A DNA stretch of 64,000 nucleotides from Microbacterium commune (lineage in GTDB: Bacteria > Actinomycetota > Actinomycetes > Actinomycetales > Microbacteriaceae), in contig NZ_JACSPX010000001.1 in the NCBI RefSeq assembly GCF_014836945.1, positions 1,925,040 through 1,989,039 of the forward strand. The letters run 5' to 3'. Positions 1 through 8,145 of this stretch are shown here, piece by piece. Every line of letters starts with the position of its first letter. Within the stretch, counting starts at the first letter, position 1. The translations under genes and the position numbers were made by a program. Below the pieces are notes generated by a model, which worked only from the letters and a program-made list of their open reading frames with translations, was not told the DNA's origin and searched no databases.

Positions 1-594
1 GCGCAGATGCCCGATGTAGACCTCGACGATGTTCGCATCCCCGTCGAAATCGGCACCCCACACGTTCGTGATGATCTCGGCCTTCGTCACCACCTCGTCA
101 CGGCGGCGCATCAGGAAGTCGAGCACCGCGAGTTCCCGGGCGGTGAGGGTGACCTCGGTCTCGCCGCGGAAGACCCGGCGAGCGGCAGGGTCGAGACGCA
201 GGTCGCTCGCCTCCAGCACGGCGGGACGCTCGCGCACTCCGCGGCGGACCAGCGCCCGCAGCCGGGCGACGAGCACGGGGTACGAGAAGGGCTTGGTGAG
301 CCAGTCGTCGCCGCCGGTGTCGAGCCCCTCGACCTCATCCCACTCGCCGTCCTTCGCCGTGAGGAAGAGCACCGGCGTCCAATCGCCCTCGGCGCGCAGC
401 GCCTGGCACACCCGGTATCCGCTCATCCCCGGCATCATCACATCGAGCACGATCGCGTCGTAGTCGTCGTCACGTGCCCTGGCGAGGCCGTCGACGCCGT
501 TGTGCGCGACGTCGACGACCATGCCCTCGGCCTCCAGCCCACGACGGACGCCGTCGGCGAGGCGCACTTCGTCATCGACGATCAGGATCCGCAT
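1..594 (-). CDS. OmpR-family response regulator, C-terminus cut by window edge
   Basis: DNA-binding two-component response regulator. Reading the minus strand from an ATG at 594 gives an open frame that runs off the left edge, so 198 residues are visible of the roughly 225 usual for the family. The receiver domain starts with the acidic pair D7-D8, the likely phospho-acceptor is D51 in VLDVMMP, and the conserved lysine lies in LTKPF near residue 100. The winged-helix DNA-binding domain begins around residue 125, and its last strands are missing. A GTG six bases upstream, at 600, is an alternative start. The partner kinase is not in the window and may lie beyond the left edge. The target genes cannot be told from the sequence. 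Confidence 0.9.
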   Translation of the reverse strand, partial: MRILIVDDEVRLADGVRRGLEAEGMVVDVAHNGVDGLARARDDDYDAIVLDVMMPGMSGYRVCQALRAEGDWTPVLFLTAKDGEWDEVEGLDTGGDDWLTKPFSYPVLVARLRALVRRGVRERPAVLEASDLRLDPAARRVFRGETEVTLTARELAVLDFLMRRRDEVVTKAEIITNVWGADFDGDANIVEVYIGHLR

Positions 595-648
595 GCTCAC
601 AGTCTGGCGGCTGGATCCTGAAGCGCGGCTGAAGCGCGCAGCCGGGAA

Positions 649-1197
649 TCAGGCGTGCTGCTCGCGGTGCGTGCCCTCGCCGATCTCCTCGACGACCTTC
701 GCGCAGAACGCGGGCAGGTCATCGGGGGTGCGACTGGAGACCAGACCCGCGTCGACCACGACCTCCTCGTCGACCCACGTCGCCCCGGCGTTGCGCAGGT
801 CGGTCGCGAGACTGGGGTAGCTGGTGAGGGTGCGGCCGTCGACGACGTCAGCCTCGATGAGGATCCACGCGCCGTGGCAGATCACGCCGACCGGCTTGTG
901 CTGCTCGAAGAATGCGCGGGCGAGATCGATGGAGGCGCGATCCATGCGCAGGTGGTCGGCGTTCACGACGCCGCCGGGCAGCACCAGGGCGTCGAAGTCG
1001 TCGGCCGATGCGGCGCCCGCGGCGAGGTCGACCGGCTGGGCATGACCGTTCTTGCCGGTGATCTCGCCGGACTCGGGCGACACCATGGTCGCCGTGCCGC
1101 CGGCGTCGGTCACCGCCCGCCACGGCTCGGTCAGTTCGCTGTCTTCGAAGCCGTCGGTTGCGAGGAAGGCGACCTTCGCGTCGGAGATGCTCGTCAT
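649..1197 (-). CDS. DJ-1/PfpI family type 1 glutamine amidotransferase-like protein
   Basis: A 182-residue single-domain protein of the DJ-1/PfpI superfamily, similar to the general stress protein 18 / YhbO group (deglycase or protease-like stress proteins). The nucleophile elbow VICHGAW places the conserved cysteine at about residue 107, and the N-terminal acidic residue expected near it lies in DGFEDSEL. Two ATG codons are adjacent, at 1200 and 1197. The purine-rich site GAAAGGA fits 1197 best, with six bases of spacing. It is a monocistronic gene divergent from the yigZ-like gene. The substrate is not predictable from sequence. Confidence 0.87.
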   Translation of the reverse strand: MTSISDAKVAFLATDGFEDSELTEPWRAVTDAGGTATMVSPESGEITGKNGHAQPVDLAAGAASADDFDALVLPGGVVNADHLRMDRASIDLARAFFEQHKPVGVICHGAWILIEADVVDGRTLTSYPSLATDLRNAGATWVDEEVVVDAGLVSSRTPDDLPAFCAKVVEEIGEGTHREQHA

Positions 1198-1315
1198 CAT
1201 GCGTCCTTTCGATCGGGGATGGTGGTGCCACTCTGCGACGGGGCGGCGCATCCTCGGCAGGGGATGGCGAGGCGCGGCGACGCGTGATACGCCCGCAGGT
1301 GCCTACGCTGGACGG

Positions 1316-1975
1316 ATGTCCGTGTCGTCGCATCCGCTGCCCGCGACGATCGCCCATGCCGTTGAGCATGAGCTCATGATCCGCAAGTCGCGGTTCCTGA
1401 CCCTGGTGGCTCCGGTGGACGCGCCCGAGGCGGCTGACGCGGTGATCGCCGATGTGAGAAGGCGGTACTGGGATGCCAGGCACAACTGCAGTGCGCAGGT
1501 GACCGGGCTGCACGGCGATCGCGCACGGTCGTCCGATGACGGAGAGCCGTCGGGGACGGCGGGGATCCCGATGCTGGAGGTGCTGCGGCGTCGGGAGCTG
1601 ACCGATGTCGTCGCCGTGGTGACGCGCTATTTCGGCGGCATCAAGCTGGGGGCAGGCGGTCTCGTGCGCGCCTACTCGTCTGCGGTCTCCGAGACGCTCG
1701 ATCTCGCGGCCCTGGTCGACCGGCGGGTGCTGGATCAGGTGCGCCTGGCTGCTGCGCACGCGGATGCCGGACGTTTCGACAACCTGCTCCGCGACTGGGC
1801 GGCACGCAGTGGTGCCGTGCTCGGGGAGACCACCTATGCGGCGTCGGCGGAGTTCGAGGTGTGGGCGCCGGCATCGGCGGTGCCGGCTCTGCAGGCGGAG
1901 GTCGCCGCGCTGTCCGCGGGAGCGGTGGCGGCGGTCGGGACCGGCGTGCAGCGGGTGATCGACGTGCCGCGCTGA
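1316..1975 (+). CDS. YigZ/IMPACT family protein
   Basis: A 219-residue member of the YigZ/IMPACT family. The N-terminal UPF0029/Impact domain (about residues 15-125) carries the family signature SDDGEPSGTAG and the RYFGGIKLGAGGLVRAY stretch. The C-terminal part resembles the DUF1949 ferredoxin-like domain. Bacterial members are poorly characterised; the eukaryotic relative IMPACT modulates GCN2 signalling. A -10-like TACGCT at 1304-1309 ends six bases before the ATG, so the transcript is predicted to be leaderless. That is why this start is preferred over upstream in-frame codons. Confidence 0.9.
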   Translation: MSVSSHPLPATIAHAVEHELMIRKSRFLTLVAPVDAPEAADAVIADVRRRYWDARHNCSAQVTGLHGDRARSSDDGEPSGTAGIPMLEVLRRRELTDVVAVVTRYFGGIKLGAGGLVRAYSSAVSETLDLAALVDRRVLDQVRLAAAHADAGRFDNLLRDWAARSGAVLGETTYAASAEFEVWAPASAVPALQAEVAALSAGAVAAVGTGVQRVIDVPR

Positions 1976-1990
1976 GCGACGCGGGCCGAA

Positions 1991-2818
1991 TCAGCCGCGG
2001 AGGGCGGTGAGCACGGCCTCCGACAGCGGCGGCCAGGCCTCGGACGCCCATGGCCCGAAGTCCCGATCGGCGAGCGCGACGCAGGCCGCCTGCGCCCGCG
2101 GGTCCACCCACAGGAACGTGCCGCTCTGCCCGAAGTGGCCGAACGTCTCAGCGGAGTTGGCCGTCGACGTCCAATGCGGCGATTTGCCGTCGCGCAGTTC
2201 GAACCCGAGCCCCCAGTCGTTCGGCCGCTGCACCCCGTAGCCGGGCAGCACCCCGTCGAGTCCGGGGAACGCGACGGTCGTCGCGAGTGCCAGCGTCTGC
2301 GGGGCGAGCAAGGCGGGACGCTGCAGTTCGGCGGCGAAGCGCGCGAGGTCGGCCGCGGTGGATTCGGCACCCGCGCCGGCTGACCCGGTCAGCCTTGTCG
2401 ACGTCATGCCGAGCGGCGCGAACACCGCTTCGTGGATGTAGGTGGCGAACGGGATCTCGGCGCGCTCCTCGAGCGTCTGAGCGAGCACGTCGAAGCCGCG
2501 GTTGGAGTAGATCCGGCGGGTTCCCGGCTCGGCTCGCACCCGGTCTTCGGAGAAATCGAGTCCGGAGGTGTGGGCGAGCAGGTGGCGCACGGTCGATCCG
2601 GGAGGGCCCGCCGGGTCATCGAGGTCGAAGACGCCCTCCTCGACGGCGACCAGCGCGGCGTATGCGGTGAGCGGCTTGGTGACGGATGCCAGACGGTAGA
2701 CCCGATCGAGGTCGCCGCGCGATCCGACGACGTCGCCGTCGGCGCCGATCACGGCAACCGCCGCGTGGTCGACGGGCCAGCTGTCGACCTGGATCAGCGC
2801 GTCGTCGATGGCTGTCAT
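1991..2818 (-). CDS. Serine beta-lactamase-like hydrolase (class C/DD-peptidase fold)
   Basis: A 275-residue cytoplasmic-looking serine hydrolase of the beta-lactamase/penicillin-binding (Pfam Beta-lactamase) family. The SxxK motif is SVTK (S45, K48) and the second motif is YSN at about 104-106. A C-terminal HFGQSG probably replaces the KTG/HxG motif. No signal peptide is seen, so a peptidase or esterase role is more likely than secreted beta-lactam resistance. The ATG at 2818 is preceded by a strong GGGAGGG ribosome site. The real substrate is unknown. Confidence 0.85.
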   Translation of the reverse strand: MTAIDDALIQVDSWPVDHAAVAVIGADGDVVGSRGDLDRVYRLASVTKPLTAYAALVAVEEGVFDLDDPAGPPGSTVRHLLAHTSGLDFSEDRVRAEPGTRRIYSNRGFDVLAQTLEERAEIPFATYIHEAVFAPLGMTSTRLTGSAGAGAESTAADLARFAAELQRPALLAPQTLALATTVAFPGLDGVLPGYGVQRPNDWGLGFELRDGKSPHWTSTANSAETFGHFGQSGTFLWVDPRAQAACVALADRDFGPWASEAWPPLSEAVLTALRG

Positions 2819-3140
2819 GCGCCCTCCCGGATGTCGTGCACTGTGCGTCTCTCGCATGGAGAGCGCGATGGCATCCTCCCACACCGGCTCCGTTCGCCGC
2901 CGGTGCAGTCGAAGGTATGCCTGGAACTGAAGGCGTTCTCAACGGAGAACACGAGGCCTTCCTCGATCCGAGATGCAGTTCGGGGGACGCTCCGCAAGTA
3001 CGCGCAATTTGCGGGCTTCATCGAGTCTGACTGAGCTATGCGGCGCGAACGACTGTCGCACCGCGTGAGCCGAGGACAGGTTTCCGCCGGGATCTCCGTC
3101 TTCGGTATCCCGGCGGAATCACGCGATCCCAGTGCCTGAC
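2819..3140. other. Intergenic stretch of about 320 bp without a recognisable gene
   Basis: No open frame here has both a convincing start and family similarity; those that cross it are antisense shadows or run through the tRNA. Its base composition is less extreme than the flanking genes. The only structure I see is the hairpin at 3082-3118 that ends the tRNA-Lys transcript. It could hold the upstream region of the beta-lactamase-like gene or decayed sequence. Confidence 0.5.
3082..3118 (-). terminator. Hairpin downstream of tRNA-Lys
   Basis: Two perfect 12-base arms (TTCCGCCGGGAT and its complement) flank a 13-base loop, 23 bases past the tRNA 3' end. There is no strong U tract, as is common in high-GC Actinobacteria. 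Confidence 0.6.
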
Positions 3141-3216
3141 TGGTGGGCCCCGTGGGGCTCGAACCCACGACCCGCGGATTAAAAGTCCGATGCTCTGCCA
3201 ACTGAGCTAGAGGCCC
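3141..3216 (-). tRNA. tRNA-Lys(TTT)
   Basis: A complete cloverleaf on the minus strand. The acceptor stem GGGCCTC pairs with GGGGCCC, the anticodon loop CTTTTAA gives anticodon TTT, and the T arm is GTGGG-TTCGAGC-CCCAC. The 3' CCA is encoded (3141-3143). A -10-like TAGACT lies about nine bases upstream. It stands alone between two hairpin terminators. Confidence 0.96.
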
Positions 3217-3275
3217 GTGCCTCAAGTCTAGAGGCCGTCGAACCGGGTCCTGACCGCCCGGTTCGTACGCACGAA

Positions 3276-3310
3276 GAGGCGCCCGTCGACTCATGGTCGA
3301 CGGGCGCCTC
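3276..3310 (-). terminator. Intrinsic terminator of the fasciclin gene
   Basis: A perfect 15-base inverted repeat (GAGGCGCCCGTCGAC and complement) around a 5-base loop, 65 bases after the fasciclin stop codon. It separates that gene from tRNA-Lys. Confidence 0.75.
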
Positions 3311-3375
3311 TGATCAGCCTGCGGATCCCTACCGGGCTGATCTCACCGCGTCACTCCTGCACGGTGTCCGGTCGG

Positions 3376-4038
3376 TCACTGAGCTGGCGGCATCAGGACC
3401 GAGTCGATGAGGTACACGGTGGCGTTGGCGGTCTGCACGCCGCCGCAGATGACGTTCGCGTCGTTCACCATCCACTCGTCGCCCGAGCCGGTGACCTCGA
3501 GGTCGGCGCCCTGAACGGTCGTGTGCATGCCCTCGATGTCGGACGGCGCGATCTGGCCGGGGACGACGTGGTAGGTCAGGATCGACGTGAGCGTGTCGGC
3601 GTCGGTCTTCAGGCTCTCGATCGTCGCTGCGTCGATCTTGGCGAAGGCGTCGTCAACCGGCGCGAAGACGGTGAACTCGTCGCCGTTGAGCGTGTCGACG
3701 AGGTTGACGTCGGGGTTCAGCTGTCCGCTCACAGCCGAGACGAGGGTCGTGAGCAGCGGGTTGTTCGACGCCGCGACGGCGACCGGGTCCTGCGACATGC
3801 CCTCGATCGAGCCGCCGCCGTCCGGAACCTGCTCGGCGTAGGCCTCACAGCCGGGGCCGACGAGATTCGCCGCGGGGTCCATGGTCTCAGGAGCGTCGGA
3901 CGTCTCGGACGTCTCGGCCGGCATCGGCTCCGACGATTCCATGTCCGACTCGCCTCCCATCGTGCAGCCCGACAGGACGAGGGCGCCGACGAAACCGAGC
4001 GAGAGAGCGGCGGTGATCTTCTTCTTGGTGCTGAGCAT
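3376..4038 (-). CDS. Fasciclin-domain lipoprotein (MPT70/MPT83-like)
   Basis: A 220-residue secreted lipoprotein. The signal peptide ends in lipobox LSGC with Cys25 as the lipidation site. A Ser/Glu/Thr-rich linker to about residue 60 is followed by one fasciclin (FAS1) domain, visible as the [10 protein letters not shown] and TYHVVPG motifs. Family members are cell-surface adhesion-type proteins; MPT83 of Mycobacterium tuberculosis is one. A GGAGG site lies five bases before the ATG. The gene is divergent from sigK-rskA, and a SigK-type promoter (4088-4114) points toward it, which mirrors the mycobacterial link between SigK and mpt70/mpt83. The link to this SigK is inferred. Confidence 0.92.
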   Translation of the reverse strand: MLSTKKKITAALSLGFVGALVLSGCTMGGESDMESSEPMPAETSETSDAPETMDPAANLVGPGCEAYAEQVPDGGGSIEGMSQDPVAVAASNNPLLTTLVSAVSGQLNPDVNLVDTLNGDEFTVFAPVDDAFAKIDAATIESLKTDADTLTSILTYHVVPGQIAPSDIEGMHTTVQGADLEVTGSGDEWMVNDANVICGGVQTANATVYLIDSVLMPPAQ

Positions 4039-4087
4039 TTCAACCTCCGGAGTTCGGTGCCGCGGACCTCCCGCGGCGTCGACGGTT

Positions 4088-4114
4088 GTTCGGAACCCCT
4101 CCGAGATCGGATGG
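4088..4114 (-). promoter_or_regulatory. Candidate SigK-type promoter for the fasciclin gene
   Basis: On the minus strand CCATCC (4114-4109) and CCGAAC (4093-4088) are separated by 15 bases. This resembles the mycobacterial SigK pattern of CCATCC then CGAAT with about 16 bases between. The -10 lies 50 bases before the fasciclin start. Confidence 0.5.
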
Positions 4115-4118
4115 GAAT

Positions 4119-4146
4119 CAATCCGATTCGATTCTCAGACCCGAAG
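4119..4146 (+). promoter_or_regulatory. Candidate SigK-type promoter for sigK-rskA
   Basis: CAATCC (4119-4124), 16 bases, then CCGAAG (4141-4146). It is weaker than the divergent site, but has the right order, spacing and distance to sigK for autoregulation. Confidence 0.35.
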
Positions 4147-4197
4147 AATCTGTGACGGATGGCGGGTCACACTCACGCGCGAGAGGAGGGATGGGGC

Positions 4198-4800
4198 ATG
4201 CTTGTCGAGATGGTTATCGATGGCGTCGAGGTGGTCGAGGACGGGTCGTCCGGCGATCTTGCCGCCGACCTCATCATTCGCGTCGCCGACGGTGACCAGC
4301 GCGCCTTCGCGGAGCTCTACGATCTGCTCTCCCCGCGGGTGTTCGCTCTCATCCTCAAGGTCGTGGTGAACCGATCGCAGAGCGAGGAAGTGCTGCAGGA
4401 GGTCTTCCTCGAGATCTGGCAATCCGCTTCGAAGTTCGCTCCGAACAGAGGTCAGGGCCGTTCCTGGATCTTCACGATCGCACACCGCCGGGCCGTCGAC
4501 CGGGTGCGATCGTCGCAGTCCAGCACCGATCGCGACATGCGCGTCGGCGTTCGCGACCTCGGCGGTGAACGGGACGTGGTGCAGGAGGCGGTCGAATCGA
4601 AGCTGGAGGGCGAGCGCGTGGTCGCCGCTCTCTCGGCGCTGCCCGAGGCCCAGCAGGAGGCGCTGATCCTGGCCTACTACGGCGGCTACAGCCAGAGCGA
4701 GATCGCGGCACTCACCGGAGTGGCGCTGGGAACGATCAAAACGAGAATGCGGGACGGACTGACGCGGTTGCGCGGGGAGATGGGGGTGTCAGGAGCATGA
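4198..4800 (+). CDS. sigK: ECF RNA polymerase sigma factor SigK
   Basis: A 200-residue ECF sigma factor. Region 2 lies at about residues 25-95 (the LQEVFLEIW segment is region 2.2-2.3). Region 4 (about 135-195) contains the helix-turn-helix YSQSEIAALTGVALGTIKTR. The ATG at 4198 is chosen because it follows a strong GGAGG; an upstream in-frame ATG at 4159 would add 13 residues without a ribosome site. The stop codon overlaps the rskA start (ATGA), indicating translational coupling. The anti-sigma neighbour and the divergent fasciclin gene both support assignment to the SigK group. The inducing signal is not evident. Confidence 0.92.
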   Translation: MLVEMVIDGVEVVEDGSSGDLAADLIIRVADGDQRAFAELYDLLSPRVFALILKVVVNRSQSEEVLQEVFLEIWQSASKFAPNRGQGRSWIFTIAHRRAVDRVRSSQSSTDRDMRVGVRDLGGERDVVQEAVESKLEGERVVAALSALPEAQQEALILAYYGGYSQSEIAALTGVALGTIKTRMRDGLTRLRGEMGVSGA

Positions 4801-5573
4801 ATGAGCAGGAATTCGCGGAGCTCGCGGCCGCCCACGCCCTCGGGGCCCTGGGCGAGACCGACGAACGGCGATTCGCTGAGGCGCTCGCCGAGCATCCCGA
4901 GTGGCAGGCCATCGCCGACGACGACCACGACACGGTCGCGATCCTCGCCGGCGGGCTTGCTCCGGTCGCACCGCCGCAGGCGCTGCGCTCGACGCTGCTG
5001 CAGCAGATCGCCTCGCTGCCGCAGGACGGCGGGACGACTCCGACACATCCGGATGATGCTGCTGTCGGCGACGACGCGGGATCCAGGGCGACCGGTGCGT
5101 CGGCCCCCGCGGGAGCGCCGTGGCGGCGCAGGATCTTCGCGCTCGCCGCGGGGCTCGCGCTGATCGTCGGCGCCGGTGTGGCGACCACGACCGTGGTCTC
5201 TCGGCTGCAGCGGCCGGCATCCGTGGTCGCGCTGGACGAGATCCGCTCGGCCCCGGATGCTGAGCAGGTGGAGGTGCAGCTCGAATCCGGCGGCACGGCG
5301 ACCGCGCACTGGTCCGGCGCGGTCGGCAAGGCGGTGCTGGTGGCATCCGGCCTCGACGATCTCGGTGCGGACAAGAGCTACGAGCTGTGGTTCGTCCGCG
5401 GCGAGCAGCCCATCGCGGCCGGCGTCTTCGACGCAGACGGCGGCACGGCCACTGCTCTGCTCGATGTGCCCATGCATGCGGGCGATGTCATCGCGGTGAC
5501 GGTGGAGCAGGCCGGTGGGTCGCCGTCCGGCCTGCCGACGACCGATCCGATCATCGTCATCCCGACCGCCTGA
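4797..5573 (+). CDS. rskA: Anti-sigma-K factor RskA
   Basis: A 258-residue membrane anti-sigma factor. The N-terminal cytoplasmic domain (about 1-75) has the RskA family opening with AHALGAL and LAEHPEW. A single membrane segment lies at about 113-134, and the extracytoplasmic C-terminal domain (about 140-258) contains the YELWFVRG stretch typical of the family. It lacks the HxxxCxxC zinc motif, as expected for RskA. In mycobacteria RskA holds SigK at the membrane and is released by regulated proteolysis; that mechanism is assumed here by homology. It overlaps sigK by four bases. Confidence 0.92.
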   Translation: MNEQEFAELAAAHALGALGETDERRFAEALAEHPEWQAIADDDHDTVAILAGGLAPVAPPQALRSTLLQQIASLPQDGGTTPTHPDDAAVGDDAGSRATGASAPAGAPWRRRIFALAAGLALIVGAGVATTTVVSRLQRPASVVALDEIRSAPDAEQVEVQLESGGTATAHWSGAVGKAVLVASGLDDLGADKSYELWFVRGEQPIAAGVFDADGGTATALLDVPMHAGDVIAVTVEQAGGSPSGLPTTDPIIVIPTA

Positions 5574-5634
5574 TCCGACCGGGCATCCGGGTTTCGATGG
5601 CCCGGCCGCCGCATGGCGGGCGTAGCCTTGACGG

Positions 5635-6264
5635 ATGCCCGAGCAGTTCCACCGCCCCGTCCGCAGGCCGCCCGCGGCCTTCGACAACATCGTCGGCGAA
5701 GCCGACCCGGCCGAGCAGTCGCGCGTCGCCCACGCCACCGCATCCGCTCTGCTCGAGCGCGCGCGCAGCGACGAATCGGGTGCCGTCACCTCACGGCTGC
5801 TCGCGTTCGCGGCCGAGAACGGCATCGACGAGATCGCCGAGCTCTGGTCGCACGCTCCCGCGCGCTCGCTGCCCGGAGCCCTGTGGCGGCTGTACCTGCT
5901 GCAGATCGCTGTCCGCTCCGACGCACCGCTGACCGCGCTGCTCTACGAGCGCGGGCGCGTCGAACTGCACACCGCCGATGCGGCCATCGCCGGTGCTCCG
6001 GCTCCCGCCGATCCGGGTGAGCTGGTCGATCTCGTCGACGCGATCCTGCGGGGCGTGTTCCGAGGCGACTTCTCGGTCGCACTCGAGCGCGCCGCCGCGT
6101 ACTGCCGGGTGCAGGCATCCGGTGCGACCCACGCGGCAGACGACTACGAGCCGACCGAGCCGCAGCGGTCGAGCGATCTCACGCGGCGGGCGCTGCGGTT
6201 GACCGCCTACGCCGAGGATCTGGCGGCCTCCGCCGCCGCATGGCGTCGCGGCATGCTGACCTGA
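5635..6264 (+). CDS. Conserved actinobacterial protein of unknown function
   Basis: A 209-residue soluble, Ala- and Arg-rich protein without signal peptide or membrane segment. I recognise the overall pattern (a short N-terminal PAAFDNIVGEADPAE stretch, then a helical body) as a conserved actinobacterial hypothetical that is sometimes mislabelled as an RNA polymerase subunit. Nothing supports an RNA polymerase role. TAGCCT at 5623-5628 ends six bases before the ATG, predicting a leaderless transcript. It stands alone between rskA and pabC. Confidence 0.75.
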   Translation: MPEQFHRPVRRPPAAFDNIVGEADPAEQSRVAHATASALLERARSDESGAVTSRLLAFAAENGIDEIAELWSHAPARSLPGALWRLYLLQIAVRSDAPLTALLYERGRVELHTADAAIAGAPAPADPGELVDLVDAILRGVFRGDFSVALERAAAYCRVQASGATHAADDYEPTEPQRSSDLTRRALRLTAYAEDLAASAAAWRRGMLT

Positions 6265-6410
6265 CGCAGAAGAAAAGCCGGACCGCAAGAACGCCTCTCG
6301 GCGGAAGGCCGCTCGCAGCGGCGAATATTGGAGCCCGGGGTTATGCGGCCCGGCCGATCAAGTGTAACGCGTCAGCGGCACGGGTATTCCCGTCGCCGTA
6401 GGCTGTGCAC

Positions 6411-7292
6411 ATGGCCCAGCGCTTCGCCCTCATGATCGCCCCCGCCGACGCAGCTGACGACCGTGCGGACTTCCGCGACACGTTCACGCCGATGGATGTC
6501 ACCGCGCCCGCGCTCAGCGTGGGCGAGCTCAGCACGCAGCGCGGCGACGGCGTGTTCGAGTCGATCGGGGTCGTCGACGGGCATGCGAACGAGGTCGAGG
6601 CGCACGTGCAGCGCCTCGCGCACTCCGCCCGCCTGTGCGATCTGCCTGCACCGAACCTGGCGCAGTGGCGTCAGGCGATCGAGGTCGTCGCGGCCCAGGC
6701 TCCGGCGGGCGAGGCCGTGGTCAAGCTCATCCTCAGCCGGGGCGTCGAGCACGGGCCGGCACCGACGGCGTGGGCGACCGTGGCGGCGGCCCCCGATTTC
6801 CGGGCTGTGCGGCGCAACGGAATCACGGTCGTCACCCTCGATCGGGGCTATGACCTCGGTGCGGGGGAGCGCGCGCCATGGCTGCTGCTCGGCGCGAAGA
6901 CGCTGTCGTACGCGGTGAACATGGCTGCGCTGCGCGAAGCCAGGCGGCGCGGCGCCGACGACGCGATCTTCGTCACCCGCGACGGGTACGTGCTCGAGGC
7001 GCCGACCGCGTCGCTGATCATCCGCGCGGGCGGGGATTTCCTCACGCCGGCGCCGGCGGGCGGCATCCTGCACGGGACCACCCAGCTCAGCGTGTTCGAG
7101 TACCTCGAGTCCCACGGGCGCACCACCCGCTATGAGACCCTGACCGCCTCCGACCTGACGAAGGCCGATGCGGCATGGCTCGTGTCGAGCATCCGCCTCG
7201 CTGCGCCGATCACGGCTGTCGACGGCGCGCCCCTGGCATCCGACCCCGACCTGACCGCCGAGCTGAACACGTTCCTGCTCTCGCCGCGCTGA
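6411..7292 (+). CDS. pabC: Aminodeoxychorismate lyase-like, class IV PLP aminotransferase
   Basis: A 293-residue fold-type IV PLP enzyme. The catalytic lysine is K163 in GAKTLSYAVNM, the cofactor-binding glutamate lies in VLEAPTAS, and the N-terminal QRGDGVFES motif is typical. PabC releases pyruvate from aminodeoxychorismate to give p-aminobenzoate for folate. D-amino acid or branched-chain aminotransferase activity cannot be excluded. TAGGCT at 6399-6404 ends exactly six bases before the ATG, which supports this start over a GTG at 6405. Its neighbourhood (glnR-like, nitrobindin and YgfZ genes nearby) matches the order around Rv0812 in mycobacteria. Confidence 0.85.
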   Translation: MAQRFALMIAPADAADDRADFRDTFTPMDVTAPALSVGELSTQRGDGVFESIGVVDGHANEVEAHVQRLAHSARLCDLPAPNLAQWRQAIEVVAAQAPAGEAVVKLILSRGVEHGPAPTAWATVAAAPDFRAVRRNGITVVTLDRGYDLGAGERAPWLLLGAKTLSYAVNMAALREARRRGADDAIFVTRDGYVLEAPTASLIIRAGGDFLTPAPAGGILHGTTQLSVFEYLESHGRTTRYETLTASDLTKADAAWLVSSIRLAAPITAVDGAPLASDPDLTAELNTFLLSPR

Positions 7293-7337
7293 CGCCCGTC
7301 GTGAGCGACGGATCCGAAGACGCGACAGCGGCCTCGG

Positions 7338-8117
7338 TCACCCGAATCGACCTGAGACGTAGTCCTCGGTGGCCTGCGCGGCGGGCGTGGTGAAGATCGT
7401 GGCGGTGTCGTCGAACTCGATCAGCTTGCCGGGCTGGCCGGTGCCGGCGATGTTGAAGAACGCCGTCTTGTCCGACACCCGGCTGGCCTGCTGCATGTTG
7501 TGGGTCACGATCACGATCGTGTACTCGTTCTTGAGGTCCTGGATGAGCTCTTCGATCGCGAAGGTCGAGATCGGGTCGAGGGCCGAGCACGGCTCGTCCA
7601 TCAGCAGCACCTCGGGCGAGACGGCGATCGCACGCGCGATGCACAGTCGCTGCTGCTGACCGCCCGACAGGCCCGAACCGGGCTTGTCGAGGCGGTCCTT
7701 GACCTCGTTCCAGAGGTTCGCGCCCATCAGCGACTTCTCGACGAGCGCATCCTGGTCGCTCTTCGACATCTTGCCGTTGTTGAGCTTCACGCCGGCGAGC
7801 ACGTTCTCCTTGATCGACATCGTCGGGAACGGGTTCGGACGCTGGAACACCATGCCCACCTGACGGCGCACGAGCACCGGGTCGACGCCCGCGCCGTAGA
7901 GGTCCTTGCCGTCGAGCAGCACCTCGCCCTCGACGCGCGCGCCGGGGATGACTTCGTGCATGCGGTTCAGCGTGCGCAGGAACGTGGACTTGCCGCAGCC
8001 GGACGGGCCGATGAACGCCGTCACGCTGCGCGGCTGGATCTCGAGGGAGACGCCCTCCACGGCGAGGAAGTCGCCGTAGTAGACGTTGAGGTCGTTGACT
8101 TCGATGCTCTTGGACAT
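7338..8117 (-). CDS. pstB: Phosphate ABC transporter ATP-binding protein PstB
   Basis: A 259-residue ABC ATPase that powers high-affinity phosphate import. Walker A is GPSGCGKST near residue 37, the signature is LSGGQQQRL near 149, and Walker B is LLMDEP with the PstB-typical continuation [21 protein letters not shown] contains the H-loop and is characteristic of PstB. It is the last gene of a pstS-pstC-pstA-pstB operon on the minus strand, 28 bases after pstA with its own AAGGAA ribosome site. Confidence 0.98.
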   Translation of the reverse strand: MSKSIEVNDLNVYYGDFLAVEGVSLEIQPRSVTAFIGPSGCGKSTFLRTLNRMHEVIPGARVEGEVLLDGKDLYGAGVDPVLVRRQVGMVFQRPNPFPTMSIKENVLAGVKLNNGKMSKSDQDALVEKSLMGANLWNEVKDRLDKPGSGLSGGQQQRLCIARAIAVSPEVLLMDEPCSALDPISTFAIEELIQDLKNEYTIVIVTHNMQQASRVSDKTAFFNIAGTGQPGKLIEFDDTATIFTTPAAQATEDYVSGRFG

Positions 8118-8145
8118 ATCGGGTTCCTTGGGATTCGGGTGCGAC

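Noticed and set aside
2815..3294. 159-codon minus-strand frame
   Set aside because: It reads through tRNA-Lys (typical tRNA-derived peptide) and two terminators.
5635..6264. RNA polymerase beta subunit fragment
   Set aside because: Database-style labels of this kind exist for similar proteins, but the sequence has no RNA polymerase motif.
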